Notes under the pieces: model-generated
Database searches by the model: none
What the model was told of the DNA's origin: nothing
Seen by the model: the letters and a program-made list of their open reading frames with translations, nothing else
Position numbers and translations under genes: made by a program
In this document: positions 23,801-36,200 of the stretch, in pieces
Layout: every line of letters starts with the position of its first letter
How positions within the stretch are numbered: the stretch's first letter is position 1
From: a virus
DNA: 64,000 nt
Reading direction: 5' to 3' (one strand)
Virus record (IMG/VR): IMGVR_UViG_3300028384_000991
Span: 1-64,000 of that record

Positions 23801-24274
23801 AAATATAAAATATTGTTTGGTGACAAAGCAGACACTGATTTACAAGCAACATTTAAAGTAGTAAAAAATTCTGAACAAGTAACAAATGACAATGATATTA
23901 AGTTACGTATTGTTACAGCAATTAATCAATTCTTTAGTTTAGAGTTTTGGGACTTTGGCGATAAGTTTAGTTTTACAGAGTTAGCAACTTTCATTATGAA
24001 TAGTTTAGCACCGGATATTAATACAATAGTGTTAGTACCAAAACAAACTGACAAAGTTTTCGGAAGTTTATATGAAATTACAACCGAAAGTGATGAGATC
24101 TTTATTTCAAGTGCAACAGTAGAAGATGTTGAAATCATAGACAGTATTACAGCATCAAGGCTAAAAGCATCTGGCGCTGTTGTAACAACAGCATCAACGC
24201 AAAATGCTGGTATTACATCAAGTGCTAACACAAGTACAAGTACAAGTTCTAACACTGGAGGAAGTAGTTACTAA
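20804..24274 (+). CDS. gp6: gp6 baseplate wedge ring protein
   Basis: A 1,156-residue protein (T4 gp6 is 660). The N-terminal conserved block, FKSYDFDSLRRTMISYLREN then YIESSEYLALIDLIAYLGQN, then RESVLRLARLLSYNPKR, is the gp6 signature also shared with gpJ-type wedge proteins. The extra length lies in the middle and C-terminal half, in beta-rich and DSDADGV-type acidic segments. The C-terminus returns to gp6-like sequence (FFSLEFWDFGDKFSFTELAT) and then a Ser/Thr tail of about 40 residues. gp6 dimers join wedges into the ring that changes shape on infection. Its stop shares TAATG with the giant gene, so stoichiometry may be coupled. Confidence 0.9.
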   Translation: MSTTDRQNRLLLAEDWKRVYQTFKNADFKSYDFDSLRRTMISYLRENYPEDFNDYIESSEYLALIDLIAYLGQNLAFRVDLNARENYLELAERRESVLRLARLLSYNPKRNQTANGLLKFESVQTSEDITDSNGVNLSNQTIIWNDPSNPDWSEQFRKVLNAALPENAIVGRPIKKETINGITTEQYRYNATNANLPVYSFNKNVGEKNMVFEVTSAGITPDKIYEETPLPGNSLAFLYREDGKGAGSSNTGYFFHFRQGVLDNGTFTIDTPTTNQTVAIDATNINNSDVWLYKLDSNGNEESQWTKVDAIEGNNVIYNSLSKSQRDIYTVLTRIEDRISLLFADGTFGNLPKGRFRVYYRKSIGRRFAIQPEELTNISITVPYESRAGSSETITITASLKYTVDNASATETNTSIKTNAPSTFYTQNRMITGEDYQVAPRSISQEIIKSKSINRTSSGISRYFDLIDSTGKYSSTNIYGDDGAIYREVFDKKINFSFVTRTDVEGAIENTVQPILRNILIKNFYLSEFPKTAADDLGATWTQVARQTNNSSGYLEDTNNIKLTTGTFTGSTLRYLEPGALIKFIAPAGKHFMTNDYNKLMDGPADHPNATTFIWTKVVQVNSDGTENYEDGQGPIIFNDVIPTGALLNEIKPKFATALTDDVISQMIDQIFAYKTFGLRYSLADREWRVILNSNLSIGNAFNTGRTGDSSNQNLDSSWLLLFETDGEKYTITYRGVRYIFESDKEVRFYYDETDQIYDSRSGKIITDKINLLSINKKPGSTEAFTIDYPWQITKEYRDEEGYVNSKKVEISFFDSDADGVIDNPDSFLNFVAPDVDPLTKWVFLKEEITNNQSTNFNYVDPAVENIKVYEFEASTGPLSTFDDGTIFYFTDADVFKQYSSSTGVLTLITNYRAYKGRDKIKFQYVHSADENNRLDPSSTNIIDTYLLTSTYDRSFRQYLNGAVSDKPLPPSSDELFQNFGSSINKIKSISDEVIYHPVKYKILFGDKADTDLQATFKVVKNSEQVTNDNDIKLRIVTAINQFFSLEFWDFGDKFSFTELATFIMNSLAPDINTIVLVPKQTDKVFGSLYEITTESDEIFISSATVEDVEIIDSITASRLKASGAVVTTASTQNAGITSSANTSTSTSSNTGGSSY

Positions 24275-27200
24275 TGGCATATGATAACGATCAAAACGAG
24301 TTTCCGATTAGTCCAGATGGTGAAAATGAAAAAAGAACCAGTCTAAGCCACCTACCTCGTTATTTTAGAACTCCAGCAAATAAAAAGTTTTTAACAAGCA
24401 CACTTGACCAATTAACACAGCCAGGTGTAGTTGAAAAACTTAATTCCTATTATGGTAGAAAAGATGCGAAAGCATTTACACAAGACGACAACTATGTAGG
24501 TGATGTTTCAAAACAAAGAGAAGATTATCAATTAGAACCAGCAGTGGTTTTAAAAGATAATGTAGATAATGTAAATTTCTACAAGGACTATAACGACTAC
24601 ATTAATCAGTTACGTTCTTTTGGTAACAATAACAAAGATCATAGCAAGATTAATGCACAAGAATATTATGCATGGAATCCGCATATTGATTGGGACAAGT
24701 TTGTTAACTTTAGAGAATATTATTGGTTACCAAGCGGCCCGCAGGTATTACCTATCTATGGACAAAACAAAGAGATAGTTTCTACTTTTAAAGTATCATT
24801 GGAGGAGAATGATGACAACGTAGTTTACAAATTTACCCCAACAGGTTTAACACAAAATCCTACTTTAAAACTTTACAAAGGTCAAACTTACATTTTTGAA
24901 GTTGATTGTCCGGGACATCCTATAGCATTCGCAACTAATAGAGCCTTTACTCCGGGACAAGCAATTATTACCGAAACAGTAGAAGGTGTGTTGGCACCTG
25001 GTAAGTTTGAAGCAGAACTTTTTGACAGCGACGGCTATGATACTGGCGAATACATAGTAGAACCAGTTGAAGGCGGAATTACAGGATGGACAGAAGGCGA
25101 TAACGTTTCTACACTTTATACAGATGGCGTAGAATCAGCAACAGTGTTTGTTGAGAAAGGAACACTTAAATTTACGGTGCCTTTAGACGCACCAGATAGG
25201 TTATTCTATATTAGTAAAAATGATGTTAATACAAGTGGTACTATATTAATGTATAACATCTTAGAAAATACAGAAATTAATGTAGAAGAAGAAATACTTC
25301 AAAAGAAAACATACACAACAAGAACAGATGTTGATTTATCAAACGGTATGCTTGTTGAATTTCTTGGTGATGTAACTCCTGCAAAATACGGCGAAGGTAC
25401 CTGGTATGTAGAAGGCGTAGGAGATAGTATCAAACTTATTAATAAAAATGATTTAGAAATCACAGGTGCTTACAGTTCTAATTTGTTTGTACCTTTTGAT
25501 ACAGAAAATTTTGACAAACTTCCGTTTGGTCAAGCACTAAATTATCCTAAGGAACAAGATTATATTACAATCAATCGTGCGGCAATTGACGGTAACCAAT
25601 GGTCGAGACACAATAGATGGTTCCATAGAGATGTTATTGAAAAAGTTGCAAAAGCAAACGGTACAGAAGTTGATATTGATCAATCACAACGTGCTAAAAG
25701 ACCTATTATTGAATTTGACCCAGGATTAAGATTATACAATTATGGATCTAAGTTTAAATCAAATGTTGATTTAATTGATGATAAAACTAATGATGTGTTT
25801 TCGATCATTGAAGGCTCTATCGGTTACAACGTTGATGGAGTTGATTTAATTGAAGGTCAACGAGTATTGTTTACAGCAGATCCTGATATCAGAGTAAATG
25901 GTAGAATCTATAAAGTCAAGTTTATTAATCATCTTGGTACAAGACAAATTGCATTACAGGAAGAAACAGATACAGATCCTCAAACAAACGAAACTGTATT
26001 AGTACAGAACGGTACAGAAAATCAAGGTAAAATTTATTGGTATAATGGTACTAAGTGGATCAAAGCACAAGATAAATTAACTTCAAATCAAGCACCGTTA
26101 TTTGATTTGTATGATGACAGCGATACTACGTTTTCAACATACGAAAGCAATACTTTTACAGGAACAAAATTATTTTCATATAAAGAAGGTAATGGTGCAA
26201 ATGACTCGGTACTTGGGTTTCCATTAACTTATAGAAATATCGAAAACAGTGGTGATATTGTTTTTAGTTTCGATTTACTTAATAATGAATTTACATATCA
26301 AGTTGGACAAGTTAGTTATACGCAAAAAACTGATGTTGCAACATTAAGAAAATATACTGATCTAAATGCATACGAAAATGTAAGTGGCTGGAAAAAAGCG
26401 GCAACAGATAGTAAACAAAAAGTTATACGTCAGTATGTAGTTGAAGGACAAAAGAATAATTTTGCAGTTGATGTTTATAATAGAAGCGGTGATCTAAATG
26501 AGTTAGACGTCAAAGTTTTTGTAAACAACGAACGCAGAACTGATTGGGAAATTAATAGAGAAAACGGAATAGCATACATTACGTTTACTAAAAATTTAAC
26601 AAACGGTGATAATATTATTTTACACTGTACAAGCGAAGCAGATAAAAACGATAATGGACATTATGCATTTCCTATTAACTTACAAAATAATCCATTGAAT
26701 GATAATATAGTTGATTTTACATATGGCGAAGTTGCTGATCATGTAACAACTATTATTGAAAATGTTGAAGGATTTACAGGAAACTATCCAGGAAGTAGTA
26801 ATTTACGAAACTTAGGACAGTTATCTGAGTACGGTACAAAATTTGTACAACACAGTGGTCCTGTATCTCTTGCAAGTTATCATATCACAAACAAAAATTA
26901 TAACATTGTAAAATCGCTAAGATTTGCAAGAAAAGAATATGCAAAATTTAAAAGATCGTTTATTTCAATTGCCAGTGAATTAGGCATTGACGGTAATGCA
27001 AGATTCCTTACTGATAAAATTATTGAAAAGTTTAAGTCAGAGAAATCTAAACAAACAGCATTTTATTGGACTGATATGATTGGCAGTGGTGCAAGTACCA
27101 AGCGTTCATTTACAGTTGTTGACACAGGAAATAAATTTTACAGTTTAACAAATCCTTTTAATTTAAATGATGTTTCTGCAAAAGCAGTATATGTTTATGT

Positions 27201-30200
27201 TAACGATGAACAACTATTACACAATAGAGATTATACATTTACTAACGAAGGGTTTATTCAAATTACTGATAAGGTAACTTTGGCAGTAGATGATATTGTA
27301 GATGTTTACGAGTATGAGTCAACTGATGCTTCGTACATTCCGCCTACTCCAACAAAGTTAGGATTATGGCCTTTGCACATTCCGGAAAAATACACGGACA
27401 ACACTTATCAAACTCCGCAGACTGTAATTAAAGGTCATGACGGTAGTATTATAAAAGCATATGGCGATTATCGTGACGATGTTATTTTAGAGTTAGAAAA
27501 AAGAATTTATAATAATGTCAAAGTAGCATACGATAAAGAAATTTTTGACGTTGATAGTTTTATTGGGCACAAGTCCAGAGATACAGGATTTACAAACGAA
27601 GATTTAGATGATATTATCATCACAGATTTTGCTGAATGGTTGGCAATAGCAGGTGATCCTGACTATACAGATAATAGTTTTTATGATAGAACAAATAGTT
27701 TTACATGGAACTACAGTTATATGTCAGATCCAGATAGTAAACCTCTACCTGGTTTTTGGAGAGCAATCTATAAACAATACTTTGGAACTGATACTCCTCA
27801 CACAACACCTTGGAAGATTTTAGGATTTATTGATAAGCCTGATTGGTGGGAAACAGTTTATGGTCCAGCACCATATACAAAAGAAAATTTAATTTTATGG
27901 GAAGATTTACAAGAAGGTAGAGTACGCCAGCCTGATAATCCTATAAGATATAGACCTAATTATGCAAGAAAAGATTTATTAAAATATATTCCAGTTGATA
28001 GTCAAGGTACATTATTAAGTCCATACGAGTCTGGTTATGCACAAGGATTAATTGTTCCAGAAACAAATAGACAGTTTGTCTTTGGAGATGAAGCACCAAC
28101 AGAAACAGCATGGCGTAGAAGTTCTGAACTTCCGTTTGCATATATTACTGCATGGGCAATTCATCAACCTGCAAAAGTTATTGGTCTTGGTTTTGATAGA
28201 TCAAGAATTAAACGTAATGCGGCAAACGATTTAGTGTACACAGGAAACGATAAGCGTGTTAGATTAAGCGATCTAATTTTCCCTAACACCTCAGATAGCA
28301 CAGTCAGGGTAACTACCGCTGGTTTGGTAAATTATATTTTTAATTACATCAATGCAGATGTTACTAAACTTAATGAAACTTATAGTAGCGAAGTAAAAAA
28401 TCTATCCGTTCAACTTGGATTTAAGATTGGCGGATTTACTACAAAAGACAAGTTTAGATTAATTTTAGATTCTCGTACACCTAATAACAAAGGTAACGTG
28501 TTTATTCCAGAAGAAAACTATAAACTATTTGTAAACACATCTTCGCCTATTGACACAGTATCTTATAGTGGTGTAATTATTGAAAAACGTCCAGGCGGTT
28601 ATATTGTAAGAGGATACGATAAAGCAAAGCCTTACTTTAATTATTATCCTTATATTGAACGTGCAAAGGATCCTGTAATTAATGTAGGCGGTGTTAGTGA
28701 ATCGTTTCTTGAATGGCAATCCGGACAGCGTTACCAAAAAGATCAGATTGTTAGATTTGGTGACAATTACTTTAGAGTTAAAGTAAGCGGAACGTTTGAT
28801 ACTTTCGAACAAGACAATTTTGCAAAACTTGCAGAACTTCCTATCGAAGGAGGTAAAGATGCAATACTGCGTAGAAACTTTGAAACAGAAACAGCAAAGT
28901 TAAACTATGGTACTTTGTATAGAACCACACAGGAAGTAGTAGACTTTTTACTTGGATATGGAAAATACTTAGAAGATAAAGGATTTGTCTTTAGTAAATT
29001 TAACAATAACATAGAGACTATTGAAAATTGGGAATTAAGTGCAAGAGAATTTTTATTCTGGACTACACAAAATTGGAATTCGGGTGCGTTAATTACATTG
29101 TCTCCAAGTGCAGTTAATCTACAGTTTTACAGAGACTATGCAGTTGTAGACAATATATTTGATAATTTCTATGATTATACATTGTTAAAAGCAGACGGGC
29201 AGAAACTTCAAGAAGACTTTGCTAACACAATTAGAAGCAGTCAAAATGAATTTGGATTAACTCTTAAAAATACAGCAGATGGAATTTACTTTGTAAAATT
29301 ACCACTTGTACAAAAAGAACACGTATGTTTACTTGATAATAAAACTGTGTTCAATGACACAATTTACAATCCTGGACCAGGATATAGACAGCAAAGAGTT
29401 AGAGTACTTGGTTACAGAAGTGTAGACTGGAACGGAAGTATTAACATTCCAGGATTTACTCTTGATAATGTAAAAATTACAGACTGGGCAGAAAATGTAG
29501 ATTATAATATTTCAGATGTTGTTTATTATAAAACACGTTATTATAGTGCAAAATATAAAATTCCTGGTGCTACAGAATTCAATGATGATGATTGGTATTT
29601 GTTAACTGATAAACCAGAACCTAAACTTATTCCAAACTTTGATTACAAAGCAAATCAGTTTGCAGATTTTTATGATCTTGATACAGATAACTTTGACAGT
29701 GAGCAACAGCGTCTTGCACAACATTTAATAGGATATCAAAAACGTACATATCTTGAAAATATTATCAATGACGATGTATCACAATATAAGTTCTATCAAG
29801 GATTTATTCAAGATAAAGGTACATTAAATTCTTTAGAAAAATTATTTGATGCGTTATCAAATACAGAAAATTCAAGTTTAGAATTTTTTGAAGACTGGGC
29901 ATTCAAAGTAGGACAATACGGTGCAAGTGATTCGTTTGAAGAAGTTGAATACGAAATTGATGAATCTAAAATAAGACTTAGTCCGCAACCGTTTCAATTA
30001 ACACAAACTATTGATCCTCTTGCCACAGACTTGGTTTATAGATATACTCCGGTTGATGTTTATAACAAACCTGAAAATTATAATCATGCACCGTTCCCAA
30101 CAAAATATATTGATGAAAATGATTCGTATATTAAGACTGCTGGCTATGTTGCAGAAGAAGATGTTGATTTTAAAGTAACAAATTATAATGATATTTTAGA

Positions 30201-33200
30201 TTTAGATCTAAACCAAGTTAGTGTTGGGCAGTATATTTGGGTAGCCAAGAGAGCACAAACTTGGGACGTACTTCGTCAAACTGAAACTGATATGAAAGTT
30301 GTCAGTATTATTAATAGTGACAGTTCTAAATCTATAGAAATTAAAACACGTAAAGCACCAACAGTTGAGAAAGATGATATAATTGGTGTATTGGGTGTTG
30401 GTACATCACAAAATAGATTCTATAAAGTTTTAAGAGTAAGTTTAGATGTTATCTATGCAGAAACCACAGGCGAAGTTGACGATGCTGAAGAAACAAGTGG
30501 ATTTATTTTAAAACTTATTAGTTCACGTGTATCAACATTGAATGATGTAAACAGCAAAATTACAAGAGACAATTATTCTACACAAGAGCGAGTTTGGGTT
30601 GACAATGACGAAAACAATAGATGGACAGTTGTTGAAAACACAAATAACTATGAACTACGTCAAAGTCTTGTTAATAGCACTATTCCAGGTACATTAGGAA
30701 CAGACACAAGATCTTTTGGAACAAGCATTTCTGCAAACAATAATAATACAATAGTTGTTGCAGGATCGCCAGGAACAACAGAAGCAGGTAGAGTAGATAT
30801 TCACTTTAGACCTGGAGAAAATATTAATCTTGTGTTATCACAATCAATTGATTGTCCAGAAAATTATCTAAGTGGCGAAAATAGTTTTGGTCGTGCAACA
30901 GCATTAAGTTCAGACGGTAAGTGGTTGTTTGTTGGTGTGCCGTATGCATCTAATGTTAAAACAAAATACAGAGGACAATTTGCACCAGCGGCAGTTTACC
31001 AAAAAGATGAAATTGTAAAATATACTAATCAATATTGGAAAGCAAAAAGCATTATTGAGCCAACAGATCCAAGTTTAGATTTTCCAAGTTTTAGTTCGCA
31101 CTTGCAACATTTGATTAGCACATATGACACAACCACTAATCAATATGATAACATTTATTATATTCTTAGAGGAAACTTCTTATTCCAAGAAGAACAAACC
31201 GATCATGTTCTAATTAGAGCACCAAGGCTTGCATACGTTGCAACAACACCAGGAGACGAACTTGAATTAGTATGGAATGATATTAATACAAGATACCCGA
31301 GCGGTGTGCAACCATTTAATGGCAATCCTACATTAAGTAAAACATTCTTTGACGGCAGACACGAAATTGCAGACAAAATTGATGATATATTATTAGTTGA
31401 TAATACACAGGCAATTCCAAGTGTAGGTGAAACTATATCAAGTTCGACAGCAGTTGGTATAGTTGCATTTGCATATACAACAGGTGATAACAGAACATTA
31501 ATTTATATTAGAGATGCTAATGGTGACTTTGAATCTACAGGTAATTTATTTGTAGGTGACATTGGCATTGGGGCATATGAAAGAGCAGTTGAACAAGATG
31601 TAGACGGACTTGGCGGTTGGTGGAAAATTAATGTTGGAAGTGATTATCAATCTATTGCAACTATTGAAACAAAACCATACCTTGTTATTAAAGATGTAAT
31701 TCAAGAAGGATCGGGTAGAACACCAAACTACTATGAAAATGTTTTAAGAATTACAGACGATCCAAGTTCACCTACAACAACATCGTACATTGAGTCACTT
31801 ACATTTACAGGTGACGACGGTGACGAAATTGCTGACAAGTGGGTATTTAGAGCACCAAGGTCTTTAGATGCTAATTTAGCAGTAGGTGATACATTAAACT
31901 TTTTCTTTAATGAATATAGAAATGCAGATAATTTACTACAAGATCCGTCAGTGATTTCAAGTGTTATTACACATGACTATCTCAACAACAATGCTCATAC
32001 AATTGATGATTTGTGGGACGGTTGGATTGAAGTAAACCTAACAAACTTTGATGATAGAGGATCTCCAACTGAAGGTGATGCTGATTACAATCCTAATTAC
32101 GGTAATCCATTTATTCCAGTTGTTGGTGATATTGTACAAGACAACGACACACTTGCTACTGCTGAAGTTACCTATGTTGAAAAAACATTTAATGATTTAA
32201 GACTATGGGTGAAAAATACAACAGGAACTTGGAAACTTGGTTTAAACAACGGAAACATATCAAGTTTAAGTATTGTGGGTGGCTCGCAAGGTGTAGGTGT
32301 TATCAGACTTGTAGGTACAACCGATACAGTAAATTTACAGTCAACAACAGCAGGCTTTATTGTTGTAGTTGATAGAGGAACAAATCTTCCAAGAGGAACA
32401 ACACGTACACTACAAGGTTTTGAATATTGGGTGTACAAGTCACAGTTATTAGATGGTATTGCAAGAGATGCTAATCCCCCATCTAAAACCAACAATGACT
32501 GGCAAAGGGTTTATAATATTCCAGCAGATGAAAGCGGAACAGCAAGTACGTTGCAAAGACAAGGTGCATATGCAATCTACGAACGTAATGCAAGTAACTT
32601 CTATCAATTAAACGGAATTTATGTAACACCAGATCTTGAAGCAGAACGTTATCTTGGCAGTGATATTAAAATTGTATCACATACAAATAATACCTACAGT
32701 GCTTACATTTTAAGTAAGGGTAATGGCACATTTGATCAACCAGGAAGAATAAACATTATAAACTGGTCAGCAGACGGCGGTTGGAAACTTGGTGCAGATG
32801 AAGATTATAGAGGTGACTTCTTAACCACTGTAACTTATTTCAAAGACGAATATGTAAAACAAAACGGAAATGTATATCAAGCAAAAACTAATCTAATACC
32901 AGGTGCGTTTGATGTAAATGACTGGGAAGAAATTACAACTGGTGTTGACCTAAACGGATTCCTACCAAACAGCACAGGATTTATCGTAGGCACTGACAGT
33001 GCAATTGAAACTGATAATTTATATGAGTTTGGAACCCAGTTCGGTGTAAGTTTCACAGGTGATGTATTAGCAACCATTGCCAAGTACGGTGATGCTGTTG
33101 ATAGTTCTATAGCAACAAGAAAGTTAGTAATTTACAGAAAATCGTTGTTAGGTCATTATGTATTTGATCAGATGATAGACGCTCCGTATGCTAATATCAA

Positions 33201-36200
33201 TTATGGTGACTCAATTGCAGTGTCCACTGATGGAAAGTTTATTGCAGTTGGTGCACCTAATTATACTGACACATATGCAAATCAAGGCACAGTATTCATA
33301 TACGAACAGGTTAACGGAAGATTTGAACAAGTACAGCATCTAACAGGTCCTAAAGGATTACCAAACGAAAAATTTGGTACAGTAGTTAGATACGACAATG
33401 ATAGAATTGTTGTACACTCAGCAGGTGGTGATCTGTTTAGTAATACCGAGATAGATTCAGGTACTACAGTGTTTGATAATGCTACAACAAGATTTACATC
33501 AAAACTTGTTGATACAGGTGAAGTTTTTGTATTTGAATTATTAGGTAATAGATACGTTTACAGTGACAAATTAGAATTTGCAGATACAAGAACATTGTAC
33601 TTTGGTAGAACAATGTTAATCAAAGGCAATCACATTTATGTTTCATTGCCACAATACACACGTGAAAATAATAATTCGTCAGGATTAGTTTTAGATTATA
33701 GAGTAAAATCTAATTCAAGACTTTGGGAAAGAAAACGTAATGCAAGGCCTCTGGTTAATCTTGACAAGATCAAAAGCATTTCTGTTTATAATAAAGATAC
33801 AAAAATTGTTGAAGAATATTTAGATTACATTGATCCAATCCAAGGAAAAATTGCTGGAACAGCAGAAGTAGAGTTATCCTTTAAAACATCATTCGATCCT
33901 GCAACATATAATAATGTAATAGAAGGAAAAGTAAACAAAGACATTACTACATTTACAGCAGGCGAAATGGTAGGAAAACTTTGGTGGGATACTGATGCTG
34001 TTAGATTTATTAATCCATATAGTAATACTGGAAACATATTTAATGTAAGCAATACAATGAATACAATTTTCCCAGGTACAGAAATTGAAGTTTACGAATG
34101 GGTTGAAAGTTTACTAACACCAGAACAATGGGACGCAGAAGCAGACTCAGAAAGTGGAGTTGCAAGAGGTATCAGTGGTACAACCAAGTACGGAATGAAT
34201 GCGTATAGTACTAAGAAAGTATATGATAAACCTGCACAAAAATTTACAACTTATTATTACTACTGGGTAAGAAATAAGAAAACTGTTCCAGATGTACCTG
34301 GTAGAACAGTAAGTGCCGCTGATGTACAAGAATTAATAAGAGATCCGTCAGGTCAAGGATACAAATATATTTCATTGTTGAACAACAACGAATGGACTAC
34401 ACATAATATTGAAAGCACTATTAGAGGATTAAACACTATTCTAAAATTTGCTTATTGGACTATTGACAATACTGAGAAAAATATTCACAATCAATATGCA
34501 ATTATTACAGATGGATTAGAAACAAGTGTTCCTAAATCCGATCTTGAACGCAAGTGGTTTGATAGTTTGATTGGTTATGACGAACAAGGTAGAGAAGTTC
34601 CTGATAGATTCTTAAGCGAAAAACAACGTTATGGTATTCTTAATACACCAAGACAAACAATGTTTGTTAACAGAATTGAGGCACTAAAACAACTTGTAGA
34701 AAGAATTAACGGAGTGTTAATTAAGAATGTTTTAATTGACGACTTTGACTTATCTAATTTAGAAGAGAATGATCCTATACCAACATTAGCGTCAAGACGT
34801 TATGATGTACAGATTGATTCCAATAAAGAATTAGAATTTGTAGCAGTAGGAAGAGTACAACGTGCAACATTATCTGCAACAATTCAAGATGGTAAAATTT
34901 TAAGAGTTGATATTACCAATCCTGGTAGAGGATATAAAACAGTACCAACTGTAAAAATCAACAGTTCTACCGGTGAAGATGCAGAAATTGCATTAGAGAT
35001 TAATAATGTAGGTACTGTTACAAGTGCTACAGTAATTGACAGCGGAAGAAATTACCAACAAGGCGATACAATTACTGTGAGAAACTTTACAGTATTAACA
35101 ACTGTAGATGAAAGTTATGCAAATAAATGGTCGTTATATGAATACCAAGGCGGTACTGATCCTTGGGATAGAGTTGCAAGTCAACGTTTTGATGTTAAGC
35201 CTTATTGGAATTATGTAGATTGGTATGCAACAGGTTATAACGATTTAACAAAAGCAGACTTTGTTATTGATGAAACATATGAATTGGAATCTTTAGATGA
35301 TTCGTTTGGTAGTATTGTTAAAATTAATTCTGTAGGTTCGGGCGGATGGCTATTGCTTAGAAAAATTGATGATCAAGCCAATGTTGACTATACAGTTAAC
35401 TACGAAACTATTGGTAGACAAAATGCTACTATACAATTAGATAAATCTATTTACGATTACAATGATCAATTGGTTGGCTTTGATAGTTTTGGTTATGACG
35501 ATAGTGCATTTGATTTACAACCAGTTGACGAATTAAGAATAATCTTTAAAGCACTAAGAGATAAAATTTTAGTTGATAATTTAGCAATTCATTACAATGA
35601 ATTATTTTTTGCACAGATGCGTTATGTGTTATCAGAACAAAAATTTGTTGATTGGATGTTTAAGACAAGTTTTGTAAAAGCAAAACACAATATTGGTAAA
35701 CTAAGAAAAGATATAACATTTAATAATGACTTCTTAGAAAGTTATGAAGCGTATGCTAATGAAGTAAAACCATACAAAACTAAGATAAGAGAATACCTAA
35801 GCACATATGAAGGTGAAGAAAAATCTCAAACAATGGTTACGGATTTTGACTTACCAGCAGTGTATGACGAACAGCAAGGAAAAATTGTTCCTCAAAATGC
35901 TGTTGTAGTAGATGACGAAGTACGTGTTGCAAGTGATGTAATTAATTCTTATCCATACAAACATTGGAAAGACAATGCAAGTTTTCAAATCAAAGAAATT
36001 AGCATTGCTGATGCAGGTTCAGGATATGAAAATGCTCCTGGTGTTGAATTTGTCGGCGGTGGCGGCACAGGCGCTACAGCAACAGCATATGTTGGTGGCG
36101 GAAAAATTACTGAAATAAAAATTGATAATCCTGGAACAGGTTATGTAAGTGCGCCAAGTATTGTTCTAAATGGTTCGGTTGCAGATGGCGGTAGAACTGC